Source: Corynebacterium yonathiae (lineage in GTDB: Bacteria > Actinomycetota > Actinomycetes > Mycobacteriales > Mycobacteriaceae). Taken from it: a DNA stretch of 64,000 nucleotides. The stretch's first letter is position 1. Each line of letters starts with the position of its first letter. Of this stretch, positions 1-8,576 are shown in pieces. Location: contig NZ_JAKOPM010000002.1 of NCBI RefSeq assembly GCF_022288805.1, forward strand, positions 1 to 64,000, written 5' to 3'. The position numbers were made by a program, and so were the translations under genes. The notes beneath the pieces are model-generated. The model saw nothing but the letters and a program-made list of their open reading frames with translations, made no database searches and had not been told where the DNA came from.

Positions 1-111
1 GATGCAATATCGAAATCAGACCCTTGAAGCCCTAACCGCCTAGAATTAAACCAGTCCAACTTTCGGGGGCCAGTTCATCGATTCGCTGCGGGGCGGCTTT
101 GGTGTGCGTGC
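1..111. other. Non-coding edge of window
   Basis: These bases lie downstream of pdxT (which ends at 112 on the minus strand). I see no reading frame with a recognisable product, no clear hairpin followed by a T-run and no tRNA. It may hold the 3' end of a neighbour outside the window. Confidence 0.4.
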
Positions 112-702
112 CTAGAAGCTTTCGAGCCAGGCGGCGTGCACGCGGGCGTCGCCATTTTCTTCTGGGTGGAAGCTCAGCGCCGTCACGCGGCCCTGGCGCA
201 CGCCGACCACCGCGTCGCCGTTCTCACCCGGCACCGTCGCGATGACCTCGACGCCCTCGCCCACGCGGGTGACCAGCGGCGCGCGAATAAAGCTCGCCTC
301 GATGTCGAGAGTTTCCTCGCCCGCCGTCACGGGCACCGTGCGCTCTTCGGAAAAGCGCTGGTTGCCAAAGGCATTGCGGCGTACAGTCACGTCCAATAGG
401 CCCAGGGTTTGCTGCCCCGGCGCGGGGTTATCGAGCTCGCGGGCGCAATAAATGAGCCCCGCGCAGGTCGCGAGCACCGGCAATCCTGCGGCCGCGGCGT
501 CGCGCAGCGGCTCGGTCAGTCCGAAGCTACGCGCCAGCTTATCGATGACACTCGACTCGCCGCCCGGAATCACCAGCCCATCGAGCCCGTCCAGGTCGCG
601 CGGGACCCGCACCCTGCGAGTCACCACACCGAGCCCGTCCAGAATGCGCAGGTGCTCCTCGACGCCGCCCTGCAGCGCCAGCACCCCGACAGTGGCTACC
701 AT
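112..702 (-). CDS. pdxT: PdxT, glutaminase subunit of PLP synthase
   Basis: Class I glutamine amidotransferase that hydrolyses glutamine and passes ammonia to PdxS for ribose-5-phosphate-dependent pyridoxal 5'-phosphate synthesis in the cytosol. The 196-residue protein has the family's normal length. Visible motifs are the oxyanion PGGES (46-50), the nucleophile Cys80 in ATCAG and the His179/Glu181 pair in SFHPEE. The ATG at 702 overlaps the end of pdxS by 7 nt, so the two subunits are probably translationally coupled. Expression should follow the divergent regulator PdxR. Confidence 0.96.
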   Translation of the reverse strand: MVATVGVLALQGGVEEHLRILDGLGVVTRRVRVPRDLDGLDGLVIPGGESSVIDKLARSFGLTEPLRDAAAAGLPVLATCAGLIYCARELDNPAPGQQTLGLLDVTVRRNAFGNQRFSEERTVPVTAGEETLDIEASFIRAPLVTRVGEGVEVIATVPGENGDAVVGVRQGRVTALSFHPEENGDARVHAAWLESF

Positions 703-1598
703 CCGCGCTCAGCCAGGCGGTGCGGTGCAGGCACGTCGTTGACGTTAATGCCCACCATGGCCTCGCCCAGGCCGCGGGAAAGCTTGGCGAGCTCTGCGGG
801 GTCGTCGTACAGCGTGGCAGCCTTCACGATGGCCTCCGCGCGCGCCGCCGGATTGCCGGACCTGAAGATGCCGGAGCCCACGAAGACGCCTTCGGCGCCC
901 ATCTGGCGGACAAGGGCGGCGTCGGCAGGCGTGGCCACGCCACCGGCCACGAAGAGCACGACCGGAAGCTTGCCGGTCTCCGCAACCTCTGCGACCAGGT
1001 CGTACGGTGCCTGGAGCTCCTTGGCCGCGACATAAAGCTCGTCTCGGTCCAGGTGGCGCAGGCGCGCGATTTCCGCCTTAATGGTGCGCAGGTGCTTCAC
1101 GGCCTCGGAGACATCGCCGGTGCCGGCCTCGCCCTTGGAGCGAATCATGGCCGCGCCCTCGGTGATGCGGCGCAGCGCCTCGCCCAGGTTGGTGGCGCCG
1201 CACACGAACGGCACGTCAAAGTCCCACTTATTGATGTGGTTGACGTAATCTGCCGGGCTGAGCACCTCGGACTCATCGATGAAGTCCACGCCCAGCTCGC
1301 CCAGGATCTGCGCCTCCACAAAGTGGCCGATACGGGCCTTGGCCATGACTGGGATATCCACGGCCTCGACGATGCCCTCGATAAGCTCCGGGTCAGACAT
1401 GCGGGCCACACCGCCTTGCGCGCGGATATCGGCCGGCACGCGCTCCAGCGCCATCACGGCCGAGGCGCCCGCGTCCTCCGCAATGCGCGCCTGTTCCGGC
1501 GTAACGACGTCCATGATGACGCCGCCCTTCAACATATCGGCTAGTCCTCGCTTCACGCGCGTGGTAGCGCGTCCTTGTTCATTTACCTGTTCAGTCAT
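696..1598 (-). CDS. pdxS: PdxS, PLP synthase catalytic subunit
   Basis: Pyridoxal 5'-phosphate synthase lyase subunit (SNZ/PdxS family, TIM barrel), which condenses ribose 5-phosphate, glyceraldehyde 3-phosphate and ammonia. The start at 1598 (MTEQVNEQ...) gives 300 residues, the usual size. The open frame runs on upstream without a stop, but that extension is low-complexity antisense sequence of pdxR and has no family match. An in-frame ATG at 1607 is the main alternative. Recognisable segments are [22 protein letters not shown], seen near the N-terminus, and [17 protein letters not shown]. It is first in a pdxS-pdxT operon, 51 bp from the divergent regulator. Confidence 0.95.
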   Translation of the reverse strand: MTEQVNEQGRATTRVKRGLADMLKGGVIMDVVTPEQARIAEDAGASAVMALERVPADIRAQGGVARMSDPELIEGIVEAVDIPVMAKARIGHFVEAQILGELGVDFIDESEVLSPADYVNHINKWDFDVPFVCGATNLGEALRRITEGAAMIRSKGEAGTGDVSEAVKHLRTIKAEIARLRHLDRDELYVAAKELQAPYDLVAEVAETGKLPVVLFVAGGVATPADAALVRQMGAEGVFVGSGIFRSGNPAARAEAIVKAATLYDDPAELAKLSRGLGEAMVGINVNDVPAPHRLAERGW

Positions 1599-1607
1599 AG
1601 GTGCCAT

Positions 1608-1616
1608 AGTGGCCCA
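1608..1616. promoter_or_regulatory. Putative PdxR operator half, site 1
   Basis: AGTGGCCCA lies just upstream of pdxS, and a mirrored copy (TGGACCACT) sits 40 bp away by pdxR. C. glutamicum PdxR is known to control pdxST from sites in this divergent region. Assignment of this word as the operator is inference. Confidence 0.4.
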
Positions 1617-1649
1617 CATAATTGGTACAAGACAAGAGCCATTTTCAGC

Positions 1650-2984
1650 GTGTTGGATTGGACCACTTATGATGGGTCCGTGCCCCTTCGCCTCGACCCC
1701 TCTGATACGCGGCCGCTGCCCGTGCAAATCGCCGCCGCCTTGCGCGCCCAGGTTGCCGCCGGCGTCCTCCTGCCCGGCGAGCGCGTTCCCTCGACCCGCC
1801 ACTTGGCTTCGCAGCTCGGCATTTCCCGAGGCAGCGTGGTCACTGCCTACGACCAACTCACGGCCGAGGGCTACCTCACCGCCGAGGTTGGCTCCGGCAC
1901 CGTCATCAACCCGCTGCTCCCCCACGCGCGTGCCCCACGGCCGGAGCCAACCCCCGAACCGGCCGCTGAGCCCGAACTGGTGTCGCTGACACCCGGCCTT
2001 CCCGACACCGCCGGCATCCTCACCCCTGAATGGAGGGCCGCGTGGCGTGCGGCGGCCGTCGACCCCTCCGGCGATCTGCCCCGCGAGGTCGCCGCCCACC
2101 TGCGCCACATGCGCGGGCTCACCGTGGACCCAGCCTGCGTTCTCATCACCGCCGGCGCCCGCGACGGCCTCTCCGTGCTCCTGCGCGCCCTCGGCCGCCA
2201 GTTGCGCGTGGGCGTGGAATCCCCCGGCTACCCCAGCCTGCGCCGGGTGCCCCACGCCCTCGGCCACACCTTGGTGGAAATCCCCACCGGCCCCGAAGGC
2301 GTCACCGTCCCCGCGGCCGATCTCGACGCTCTCATCGTCACCCCCAGCCACCAATACCCCTACGGCGGCTCGCTGCCCGCAGCCCGGCGCGCCGAACTCG
2401 TCGAATGGGCCCGCACACACGACGCCCTCCTCATCGAGGACGACTTCGACTCCGAACTGCGCTACGTCGGCCAGCCACTGCCCGCCCTGGCCGCCCTCGC
2501 CCCGGAGCACACCGTGCTGCTAGGCACCTTCTCCTCGGTCATCTCCCCCTCCATTGCCTGCGGTTACCTCGTCGTCCCACCGCGCCTGCGCCCGGCCGTC
2601 GACCGCGTGCGCGAGGTCTTCGGCCAACCCGTCGGCGCCATCCCCCAGGCCGCACTCGCCCACTACCTTTCCAGCGGCGCTTTACGACGCCACACCGGCC
2701 GCATGCGCCGCACCTACAAACGCCGCCGCAACCTGGTAGCCGAAACGCTTGGTCCTATCGACGGGGCCCAACTCCTCCCCATCCACGGTGGCCTCCACGC
2801 GGTATTGCTGTGCGACCCGGCCGTGGTCCCCCGCGCCGCCGCCCGCGGCATTAAGCTCACCCCGCTGCGCGACTATTGGGGCGGCGCCGACGCCGAAGAC
2901 GGCGTCGTCCTCGGCTTCGGCCACCTTAGCGACACCGAGCTGCGTACGAGCCTCTCCGCGGTCGCGGCCGCCTTAGGCGAGTGA
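1650..2984 (+). CDS. pdxR: MocR-type regulator of vitamin B6 synthesis
   Basis: GntR/MocR-family regulator. An N-terminal winged helix ([38 protein letters not shown]) is followed by a fold-type I aminotransferase-like domain. Divergence from pdxST supports the PdxR role, known in C. glutamicum as activator of pdxST. Start is uncertain: GTG 1650 is chosen because homology begins near VPLRLD, with TTG 1653 and GTG 1683 as alternatives, and the ATG-less frame upstream overlaps pdxS. About 444 residues, as expected. Oddity: the segment that normally carries the PLP lysine (GTFSK in MocR proteins) reads GTFSSVISP, so the Schiff-base Lys appears replaced by Ser. [11 protein letters not shown] is otherwise typical. 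Confidence 0.88.
   Translation: MLDWTTYDGSVPLRLDPSDTRPLPVQIAAALRAQVAAGVLLPGERVPSTRHLASQLGISRGSVVTAYDQLTAEGYLTAEVGSGTVINPLLPHARAPRPEPTPEPAAEPELVSLTPGLPDTAGILTPEWRAAWRAAAVDPSGDLPREVAAHLRHMRGLTVDPACVLITAGARDGLSVLLRALGRQLRVGVESPGYPSLRRVPHALGHTLVEIPTGPEGVTVPAADLDALIVTPSHQYPYGGSLPAARRAELVEWARTHDALLIEDDFDSELRYVGQPLPALAALAPEHTVLLGTFSSVISPSIACGYLVVPPRLRPAVDRVREVFGQPVGAIPQAALAHYLSSGALRRHTGRMRRTYKRRRNLVAETLGPIDGAQLLPIHGGLHAVLLCDPAVVPRAAARGIKLTPLRDYWGGADAEDGVVLGFGHLSDTELRTSLSAVAAALGE
1658..1670. promoter_or_regulatory. Putative PdxR operator half, site 2
   Basis: TTGGACCACTTAT is the inverted counterpart of AGTGGCCCA at 1608. It falls inside the pdxR frame if translation begins at 1650, and outside if it begins at GTG 1683. 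The paired inverted words fit a dimeric MocR/GntR regulator of both divergent genes. Confidence 0.4.
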
Positions 2985-3021
2985 TACCGTAACCCCAAAG
3001 ACCATAAAAGAAAGGTAATGC

Positions 3022-3171
3022 ATGTCTATCGGCATCTGGGAACTTGCACTCATTCTTCTTTTTATCGTCGTGGCCGCCGGGGTCGTTGCTCTCATTACAC
3101 GAATCTCCCGCGGCAACGACAAGAGCCACCACGCCGCCGATAATCCCCAAAATCACAACCGCTGCCCCTAA
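3022..3171 (+). CDS. 49-residue single-span membrane microprotein
   Basis: A short frame with a good ribosome site (AGAAAGG, 6-12 bases before the ATG) encodes a hydrophobic N-terminal helix (residues about 5-26, rich in I/L/V/A) and a polar tail rich in H, N and D. It resembles a TatA-like start (SIGIWELALILL) but lacks the TatA FG hinge and amphipathic helix, so that name is not given. It sits between pdxR and metY, about 35 bp after pdxR. Function unknown. Confidence 0.6.
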   Translation: MSIGIWELALILLFIVVAAGVVALITRISRGNDKSHHAADNPQNHNRCP

Positions 3172-3176
3172 TTTAA

Positions 3177-3192
3177 CCGACCGCTTGGTCTA
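3177..3192. promoter_or_regulatory. McbR-like operator 1 before metY
   Basis: CCGAC-N6-GTCTA matches the corynebacterial McbR consensus TAGAC-N6-GTCTA in one complete half and GAC of the other. The word ACCGCTTGGTCTA recurs 65 bp downstream. McbR (TetR family) is known to repress metY and other sulfur genes in C. glutamicum. Confidence 0.6.
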
Positions 3193-3241
3193 TTTTTATT
3201 CTCGTTCCTGCCAGCGGTTTTTCCTAAACCCTTCCGCAGTA

Positions 3242-3257
3242 CATACCGCTTGGTCTA
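3242..3257. promoter_or_regulatory. McbR-like operator 2 before metY
   Basis: CATAC-N6-GTCTA has the same six-base spacer (CGCTTG) as the first site and ends 12 bp before the metY start, a place where a bound repressor would block initiation. The left half is degenerate. Confidence 0.55.
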
Positions 3258-3269
3258 GTCTTGCCAAGC

Positions 3270-4586
3270 ATGACGACGAAATACGATAACTCCAATTCCG
3301 ACTGGTCCTTCGCTACCCGCTCCGTACACGCGGGCCAAAACCTCGACGGGCACCACAACGCCCGCAACGTGCCGATTTACCAGACCACCTCCTACGTCTT
3401 TAACGACGCCGAGCACGCAGCCAACCGCTTCAACCTTTCCGACGCCGGCCCCATCTACACCCGCCTGACCAACCCCACCCAGGACGCGCTGGAAGAACGC
3501 CTCGCCTCCCTCGAGGGCGGCGTCGCGGCCGTCGCCTTCGCTTCGGGCCAAGCCGCCGAGACCGCGGCCATTTTGAACCTCGCCTCGGCCGGCGACCACA
3601 TCGTGACCTCCCCGCGCCTCTACGGCGGCACCTCCACCCTCTTTACCGTCACGCTCAAGCGCCTAGGCATCGACGTCACCCTCGTCGAGGACCCGGATGA
3701 CCCGCAGTCCTGGCAGGACGCCGTCCAGCCGAATACCAAGGCCTTCTACGGCGAGACCTTCGGCAACCCCGTGGCCGATGTTCTCGATATCCCGGCCATC
3801 GCCGAGATCGCCCACCACAACCAGGTCCCGCTCATCGTGGATAACACCATCGCCACCGCCGCCCTCGCGCGGCCGCTGGACCTCGGCGCGGACATCGTCG
3901 TGGTCTCCACCACCAAGTTCTACACCGGCAATGGCTCGGCCATCGGCGGCGCGATTATCGACGGCGGCTCCTTCGACTGGACCGTCACCCGCAACGGTGA
4001 GCCCGTCTTCCCCTACTTCGTCTCCCCAGACGAGGCCTACCACGGCCTAAAGTACGCCGATCTTGGCGCCCCAGCCTTCGCGCTCAAGGCCCGCGCCGGC
4101 CTGCTGCGCGATACCGGCGCCGCCATCTCCCCCTTCAACGCCTGGCTGACGCTGAATGGAATCGAGACGGTGGGGCTGCGCGTCGAAAAGCACAATGCCA
4201 ACGCCCAAGCCGTTGCCGAGTACCTGGAAGGCCACGCCAAGGTCACCAAGGTCAACTACGCCGGCCTGGATTCTTCACCGTATAAGGCCACCAAGGAAAA
4301 GCTCGGCTACGCCTATACCGGCTCCGTGCTCTCCTTCGACATCGACGGCGGGCGCGAGGAAGCCTGGGCGTTTATCGACGCCCTCAAGCTCCACTCCAAC
4401 CTCGCCAATATCGGCGACACCCGTTCCCTGGCCGTGCACCCGGCAACCACCACGCACTCCCAGTCCGACGAGCCTGCGCTTGCCGCGGCCGGCATCACCC
4501 AGTCCACCATCCGCCTATCCGTGGGCATCGAGCACATCGATGACATCATCGCGGACCTCGAGCTAGGCTTTAACGCACTGGCATGA
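3270..4586 (+). CDS. metY: O-acetylhomoserine sulfhydrylase MetY
   Basis: PLP enzyme that makes homocysteine (or methionine) from O-acetylhomoserine and sulfide (or methanethiol). It belongs to the Cys/Met-metabolism family, 438 residues, near the norm for MetY. Visible landmarks are SVHAGQ near the N-terminus, YTRLTNPT, FASGQAAE, the PLP-binding Lys216 in STTKFYTG and GDTRSLAVHPATTTH near the C-terminus, a MetY-type signature. ATG 3270 is preferred over an in-frame TTG at 3261. It overlaps metX by 4 nt (ATGA). Two McbR-like sites precede it. Confidence 0.95.
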   Translation: MTTKYDNSNSDWSFATRSVHAGQNLDGHHNARNVPIYQTTSYVFNDAEHAANRFNLSDAGPIYTRLTNPTQDALEERLASLEGGVAAVAFASGQAAETAAILNLASAGDHIVTSPRLYGGTSTLFTVTLKRLGIDVTLVEDPDDPQSWQDAVQPNTKAFYGETFGNPVADVLDIPAIAEIAHHNQVPLIVDNTIATAALARPLDLGADIVVVSTTKFYTGNGSAIGGAIIDGGSFDWTVTRNGEPVFPYFVSPDEAYHGLKYADLGAPAFALKARAGLLRDTGAAISPFNAWLTLNGIETVGLRVEKHNANAQAVAEYLEGHAKVTKVNYAGLDSSPYKATKEKLGYAYTGSVLSFDIDGGREEAWAFIDALKLHSNLANIGDTRSLAVHPATTTHSQSDEPALAAAGITQSTIRLSVGIEHIDDIIADLELGFNALA

Positions 4587-5701
4587 AGCTAGTTAATATC
4601 GGCGACTTCCACACCGAAGCCGGCGCCACGCTTGCCGACGCCCACATTGCCTACCACCGCTTCGGCCACCTCCTCGGCGATCCCCACGGCCGCAATAACG
4701 TCATTGTGGTTGAACACGCCCTGACCGGTGACTCGAATGTGGCCGAATGGTGGGCTGATCTGGTCGGCCCTGGCAAGGCGCTAGATACGACGAAGTGGTG
4801 CGTTATCGCCACCAACGCACTGGGCGGCTGCGGCGGCTCCACCGGCCCCGCCTCCCCGCACCCAGACGACGGCTGCGCCTGGGGCTCGCGCTTCCCTGCG
4901 CTTTCGGTGCGCGACCTCGTCGCGGCCGAGCGCGCCGCGCTCCGCGAGCTCGGCATCACCCACGTCCACGCCATCATTGGCGGCTCGATGGGCGGCGCGC
5001 GCACGCTGGAGTGGACGCTGATGCACCCCGAGGCCGTTGATGCGGCTTGCGTCATTGCCGTATCGGCCCGCGCTTCCGCCTGGCAGATTGGCATCCAGTC
5101 GGCGCAAATCGCGGCCATCGAGCAGGATTCCTTCTGGCACGGCGGCGATTACTACGCCTCCGCCCAGCGCCCGCGCGAGGGGCTGGCGGCCGCGCGTCGC
5201 ATTGCACACCTGACGTATCGCGGCGAGCAGGAAATCGACGAGCGCTTCGGCGTCCAAGCCCAGACCGGCGAGAACCCGCTCGGGCCCTACCGCCGCCGCA
5301 ATGAGCGCTTTGCCGTCAACTCCTACCTGGACTATCAGGGCATCAAGCTGGCCGACCGCTTTGACGCCGGCTCCTACGTCACCCTCACCGAGGCGCTCAA
5401 CCGCCACGATATTGGCCGCGGCCGCGGCGGTCTCAACCGCGCGCTGGGCTCGTCCGAGGTGCCAACGATGGTCGTCGGCGTGGACACGGATATCTTGTAC
5501 CCGTATCACCAGCAAGAACACATCTCGCGCAATCTTGGCAACCTATTGGCGATGGCGAAGGTCGTCTCCCCGGTAGGCCACGACGCTTTTCTTACCGAAT
5601 CACGCCAAATGGATCGCATACTGCGCAACTTCCTTAGACTTTCCCAGCCGGACCCGCGCATTGATTCAGCGGCAGGCGATCCCACCGAGTACTCGATTTA
5701 A
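4583..5701 (+). CDS. metX: Homoserine O-acetyltransferase MetX
   Basis: Alpha/beta-hydrolase-fold enzyme that acetylates homoserine with acetyl-CoA, supplying the substrate of MetY. 372 residues, the usual size. The nucleophile is Ser135 in GGSMGG; the acid is in VGVDTDILYPYHQ and the base His in SPVGHDAFLTE. NALGGCGGSTGP is the typical homoserine pocket loop. The start overlaps the metY stop, so the genes form one unit. A copy of the dispersed 14-bp word lies in codons 16-20. Confidence 0.95.
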   Translation: MKLVNIGDFHTEAGATLADAHIAYHRFGHLLGDPHGRNNVIVVEHALTGDSNVAEWWADLVGPGKALDTTKWCVIATNALGGCGGSTGPASPHPDDGCAWGSRFPALSVRDLVAAERAALRELGITHVHAIIGGSMGGARTLEWTLMHPEAVDAACVIAVSARASAWQIGIQSAQIAAIEQDSFWHGGDYYASAQRPREGLAAARRIAHLTYRGEQEIDERFGVQAQTGENPLGPYRRRNERFAVNSYLDYQGIKLADRFDAGSYVTLTEALNRHDIGRGRGGLNRALGSSEVPTMVVGVDTDILYPYHQQEHISRNLGNLLAMAKVVSPVGHDAFLTESRQMDRILRNFLRLSQPDPRIDSAAGDPTEYSI

Positions 5702-5732
5702 AAAGCTCGCGGCAGCAAGGATCGCCAAAGCC

Positions 5733-5773
5733 GCGCAGCGCGCACTAGCGGTAAGCGGTGCGGCACGCTGCGC
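5733..5773. terminator. Candidate terminator hairpin between convergent genes
   Basis: Arms GCGCAGCG and CGCTGCGC pair perfectly across 25 nt between metX (plus) and the HNH gene (minus). No T-run follows on either side, so termination is inferred mainly from the convergent position. Confidence 0.35.
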
Positions 5774-5815
5774 TGGGCCTATGGATTGACGGGGCGAGCA
5801 GAGGCGGAACGCGGC

Positions 5816-6796
5816 TCAGCGATCTTCGGGCGGTGTAGCCCAGGGCGGGCGCCAGACGATGCCTTCGCCGGGGCGGCGCTCGAGTCGGCCGCGGCGCGGC
5901 GGCGCATTGGGGTCATCATCATTGACCCCATTGTGATACTTGCAGGCCATGGTGAGGTTTTCGGGATTGGTGTCCCCACCGAGCAGCCACGGGGTGAGAT
6001 GGTGGACCTGGCATTCATCCGCCGGCGTGTGGCAGTCGGGCCACGGGCACACAGGGTTTTCTGCCATCGCCATTTGGCGTTGCTTCCATGTAGCCAAGCG
6101 CCGCGATTGATAAAGGTTTACGGGGCCGGTGACGGGGTGGATGAGGGTGATAAGGCCGACGTCGGAAAGCGCGCGGCGGACTAGGTCCGCACCAGTTATC
6201 TGGGCGCCATTGGTCAGCTGCAAGGTGACGTCCTCGCCATGGATGACCTTCACCATCTCATTCAGGCTAAGCACCATATTGGTGGTGATTGTGGAGGTAG
6301 AGGCGCCCTCGGCGAAGACGCGACGGGCATCGGCGACGGTGGAGACGTGGTTATTAATCTCTACAACCAACTCGGACTCGGCGGTAATTGTCAGTGTCCA
6401 CAGGTCATCGCGGCGGCGGGTCAGGCGCACGCCTTCGGAGCGCTTGGTGGCGCGCTCCTCGCGCACCATGCGGCGGGCGCGCTTTTCAATCTCGCTAGTA
6501 GAAAGGCGCAGTGCGCATAGTTCCTCGCGCAATGCCCAGGCCGCCCGCTGGGTTTTCATCTTCTGCGCGAAGTGCTCGATAATCTTCAACGCGTCGAGCG
6601 GCAACAAAGTGCGGCGGGCGGCGCGCTGTTTGGCACCAAAGGAGGTGCGGCCAAAGTAAGTATCGGCTAGGCGGGCAAACTCGGCGGCCTCGCGATCACT
6701 AAAGCCCTTATCGACGAGCTCTTCTACCGACAGCCCAACGCACTCCCCGATGAGCACCATCGGGGAGTTCACGGCTGCCAGGTAGTTCGAAATCAT
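5816..6796 (-). CDS. HNH endonuclease-domain protein, DUF222 family (copy 1)
   Basis: 326-residue protein of the actinobacterial DUF222/13E12-repeat group with a C-terminal HNH nuclease fold. The metal/active-site signature is visible: paired Cys in CPWPDCHTPADECQVHH, the Asn of GGDTNPENL and the last His in CKYHNG. It ends in NDDDPNAPPRRGRLER, which is identical in a second copy at 22271-23308 although the rest differs. ATG 6796 is chosen because the paralogue starts at the matching place. Longer reading upstream (to 6874) is proline/arginine-rich noise. Two consensus DnaA boxes lie upstream. Biological role unknown; such genes are often treated as mobile or repetitive families. Confidence 0.85.
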   Translation of the reverse strand: MISNYLAAVNSPMVLIGECVGLSVEELVDKGFSDREAAEFARLADTYFGRTSFGAKQRAARRTLLPLDALKIIEHFAQKMKTQRAAWALREELCALRLSTSEIEKRARRMVREERATKRSEGVRLTRRRDDLWTLTITAESELVVEINNHVSTVADARRVFAEGASTSTITTNMVLSLNEMVKVIHGEDVTLQLTNGAQITGADLVRRALSDVGLITLIHPVTGPVNLYQSRRLATWKQRQMAMAENPVCPWPDCHTPADECQVHHLTPWLLGGDTNPENLTMACKYHNGVNDDDPNAPPRRGRLERRPGEGIVWRPPWATPPEDR

Positions 6797-6850
6797 GGCC
6801 CCGAGCCTAAGCCGGCTGCGCATACCAGCGCGCGGTGGCGGCCCGGAGCT

Positions 6851-6859
6851 TGTGGATAA
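6851..6859 (-). promoter_or_regulatory. DnaA-box consensus upstream of HNH copy 1
   Basis: TGTGGATAA (TTATCCACA on the minus strand) is a perfect DnaA box, 54 bp upstream of the HNH start. A second copy is 63 bp further out. Confidence 0.6.
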
Positions 6860-6913
6860 CCGGCCGAACCACACCCTTTCAGGCCGAAATAGGTGAAGAC
6901 TCTACGAAAAACC

Positions 6914-6922
6914 TGTGGATAA
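6914..6922 (-). promoter_or_regulatory. Second DnaA-box consensus upstream of HNH copy 1
   Basis: TGTGGATAA again, in the same orientation relative to the gene as the first box. It touches the stop codon of the DUF3017 gene. The paralogue at 22271 has the same two-box arrangement. Confidence 0.6.
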
Positions 6923-7237
6923 CTAGCTCCCGAGCGAGTCCACAGAAAAGGCCAGAAAGGCCATCACGGCGCCGACCAGGCCGGTAAAGCAGGCATCAAA
7001 GCGGCGCGAGCGTACGGCCAGCACGCCAACGCGGCTGGAATCACACGTCAGTCGGACCACGGTGAGCCACAGCAAGGCTAGGCCGAGGAGGAACGTGGCC
7101 CGGCGCCAGTATTCGAAGACGGCATAGCCGCCGGAGATAACCACGCCAGCCACGAAGATGCCAATTGCTGCCCACTGCGCGGCAGGCGGCAGCGGGGAGG
7201 GCTGGAGGTTAGCGTCATGCGGATTGTCTAGATTCAC
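6923..7237 (-). CDS. DUF3017-like small membrane protein
   Basis: 104-residue protein with three hydrophobic stretches (about 25-43, 47-63 and 85-100). It resembles the DUF3017 family, which is commonly linked to folD in actinobacteria. Start is GTG at 7237, overlapping the folD stop by 4 nt (GTGA), so it is translated with folD. The conserved basic stretch before the last helix ([15 protein letters not shown]) fits the family. Molecular function unknown. Confidence 0.75.
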   Translation of the reverse strand: MNLDNPHDANLQPSPLPPAAQWAAIGIFVAGVVISGGYAVFEYWRRATFLLGLALLWLTVVRLTCDSSRVGVLAVRSRRFDACFTGLVGAVMAFLAFSVDSLGS

Positions 7238-8082
7238 GCCAACTTTTCCGCGCGCTCGACGATATTGCGCACCAAGAAAGCTCGGGTCAGCGGGCCGACG
7301 CCGCCGGGGTTCGGCGAGACGAACCCAGCCTTATCCCAGCAATCTGGGTGAATGTCGCCGGTGAGCTTGCCGTCGACGCGGGAGACTCCGACGTCGAGAA
7401 GCGCGGCGCCTTCCTTAATCATGTCCGCGGTGAGCATGTGGGGCTGGCCGGCTGCGGCAATGACGATATCGGCCTCGCGGGTCTCTGCCGCCAATTCCTT
7501 GGTGCCGGTGTGGCACAGCGTGACGGTGGAGTTCTCGCTGCGGCGGGTAAGCATCAGGCCGATGGGGCGACCAACGGTCACGCCGCGACCAATGACCACG
7601 GTCTTGGCGCCGTTAAGCTCGACGCCGAAGCGGCGCAGCAAGTGCAGACAGCCGTTCGGGGTGCACGGCAGGGGCGCCTCCTCGTTGAGCACGAGCTTGC
7701 CCAGGTTAACCGGGTGCAGGCCGTCAGCGTCCTTTTCAGGATCGATGCGCTCGAGGATGGCGTTTTCATCCAAGTGCTTAGGCAGTGGCAGCTGGACGAT
7801 GTAGCCGGTGCAGGCGTCATCGGCATTGAGCTCATCGATGACGGCTTCTAGTTCTTTCTGGGTGATATCGGCCGGCAGGTCCTTGCGGATGGAGTTGATG
7901 CCAAGCTTTTCGCAGTCGCGGTGCTTCATCTTCACATAGGATTGGGAGCCTGGATCCTCGCCTACGAGGACAGTGGCGAGGCCGGGGGTAATCCCCTTCT
8001 CCTTCAGCGCGGACACGCGCTGGGCAAGGTCGGAAAAAATCTCGTCGCGGTACAGTGTGCCATCTAGTTTGGTAGCGCTCAT
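7234..8082 (-). CDS. folD: FolD, methylene-THF dehydrogenase/cyclohydrolase
   Basis: Bifunctional enzyme interconverting 5,10-methylene-THF, methenyl-THF and 10-formyl-THF in one-carbon metabolism. 282 residues from ATG 8082. Family landmarks: [23 protein letters not shown] with the catalytic Lys, [22 protein letters not shown], the Rossmann [14 protein letters not shown] and [17 protein letters not shown] 8091 is in frame, but a TAGGAT -10 element overlaps it and would put transcription start at about 8082-8083. The ATG at 8082 is therefore favoured, on a leaderless message. Downstream DUF3017 is overlapped. Confidence 0.95.
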   Translation of the reverse strand: MSATKLDGTLYRDEIFSDLAQRVSALKEKGITPGLATVLVGEDPGSQSYVKMKHRDCEKLGINSIRKDLPADITQKELEAVIDELNADDACTGYIVQLPLPKHLDENAILERIDPEKDADGLHPVNLGKLVLNEEAPLPCTPNGCLHLLRRFGVELNGAKTVVIGRGVTVGRPIGLMLTRRSENSTVTLCHTGTKELAAETREADIVIAAAGQPHMLTADMIKEGAALLDVGVSRVDGKLTGDIHPDCWDKAGFVSPNPGGVGPLTRAFLVRNIVERAEKLA

Positions 8083-8089
8083 AGCCACC

Positions 8090-8099
8090 ATCCTAGACT
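8090..8099. promoter_or_regulatory. Overlapping bidirectional -10 elements, folD/trmL
   Basis: ATCCTAGACT contains TAGGAT on the minus strand (8095-8090) and TAGACT on the plus strand (8094-8099), overlapping by two bases. Each hexamer ends about 7 bases from the start codon of its gene (8082 and 8106), so both messages would be leaderless. No convincing -35 is seen. Confidence 0.6.
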
Positions 8100-8105
8100 G
8101 AAGGC

Positions 8106-8576
8106 ATGAGCCAGCTGCACATTGTCTTTGATAACCCAGTCATCCCTACTAATACGGGCAACGCCATCCGTACGGCCGCGGTGACGGGCGCGAGCTTGCA
8201 CCTGATTGAGCCGCTGGGCTTTAATTTCGACGATAAGCACTTAAAGCGCGCTGGACTGGATTATCACGATCTGGCCGATGTGCAGATTCACAAGGATTTT
8301 CAGGCCTGCATGGACGCGCTGCCGGGGGCGCGCGTATTCGCGTTTACCACGCATACGGATAAGTGGTTTACGGATATCGAATACCAGGAGGGCGATGTCT
8401 TGCTTTTCGGCACGGAGCCGACCGGCCTGCCGGAGGAGCATATTAACCATCCGCGCGTGACGGACCGCGTGCGCATTCCGATGGTGCCGGCTAGGCGCTC
8501 GATGAACCTGTCGAATTCGGCGTCGACGGCCGTATTCGAGGCGTGGCGCCAGCTGGGATTTAACGGGGCGGTTTAA
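8106..8576 (+). CDS. trmL: TrmL, tRNA (cytidine/uridine-34 2'-O) methyltransferase
   Basis: SPOUT-class RNA methyltransferase that 2'-O-methylates the wobble base of tRNA-Leu isoacceptors using AdoMet. 156 residues, normal for TrmL/YibK. Motifs: N-terminal [22 protein letters not shown], central FGTEPTGLP and the C-terminal knot [17 protein letters not shown] (motif 3). The ATG lies 7 bases after a TAGACT -10, so it is probably leaderless. Divergent from folD; its end overlaps the end of the PH-domain gene on the other strand. Confidence 0.92.
   Translation: MSQLHIVFDNPVIPTNTGNAIRTAAVTGASLHLIEPLGFNFDDKHLKRAGLDYHDLADVQIHKDFQACMDALPGARVFAFTTHTDKWFTDIEYQEGDVLLFGTEPTGLPEEHINHPRVTDRVRIPMVPARRSMNLSNSASTAVFEAWRQLGFNGAV

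Noticed and set aside
1599..2510. A 300-residue N-terminal extension of pdxS in open frame
   Set aside because: It is the antisense of the GC-rich pdxR gene, has G/A/V-rich noise and no PdxS homology. The family length fits the start at 1598.
3018..3171. Naming the 49-residue protein TatA
   Set aside because: The FG hinge and amphipathic helix of TatA are absent; only the first residues resemble it.
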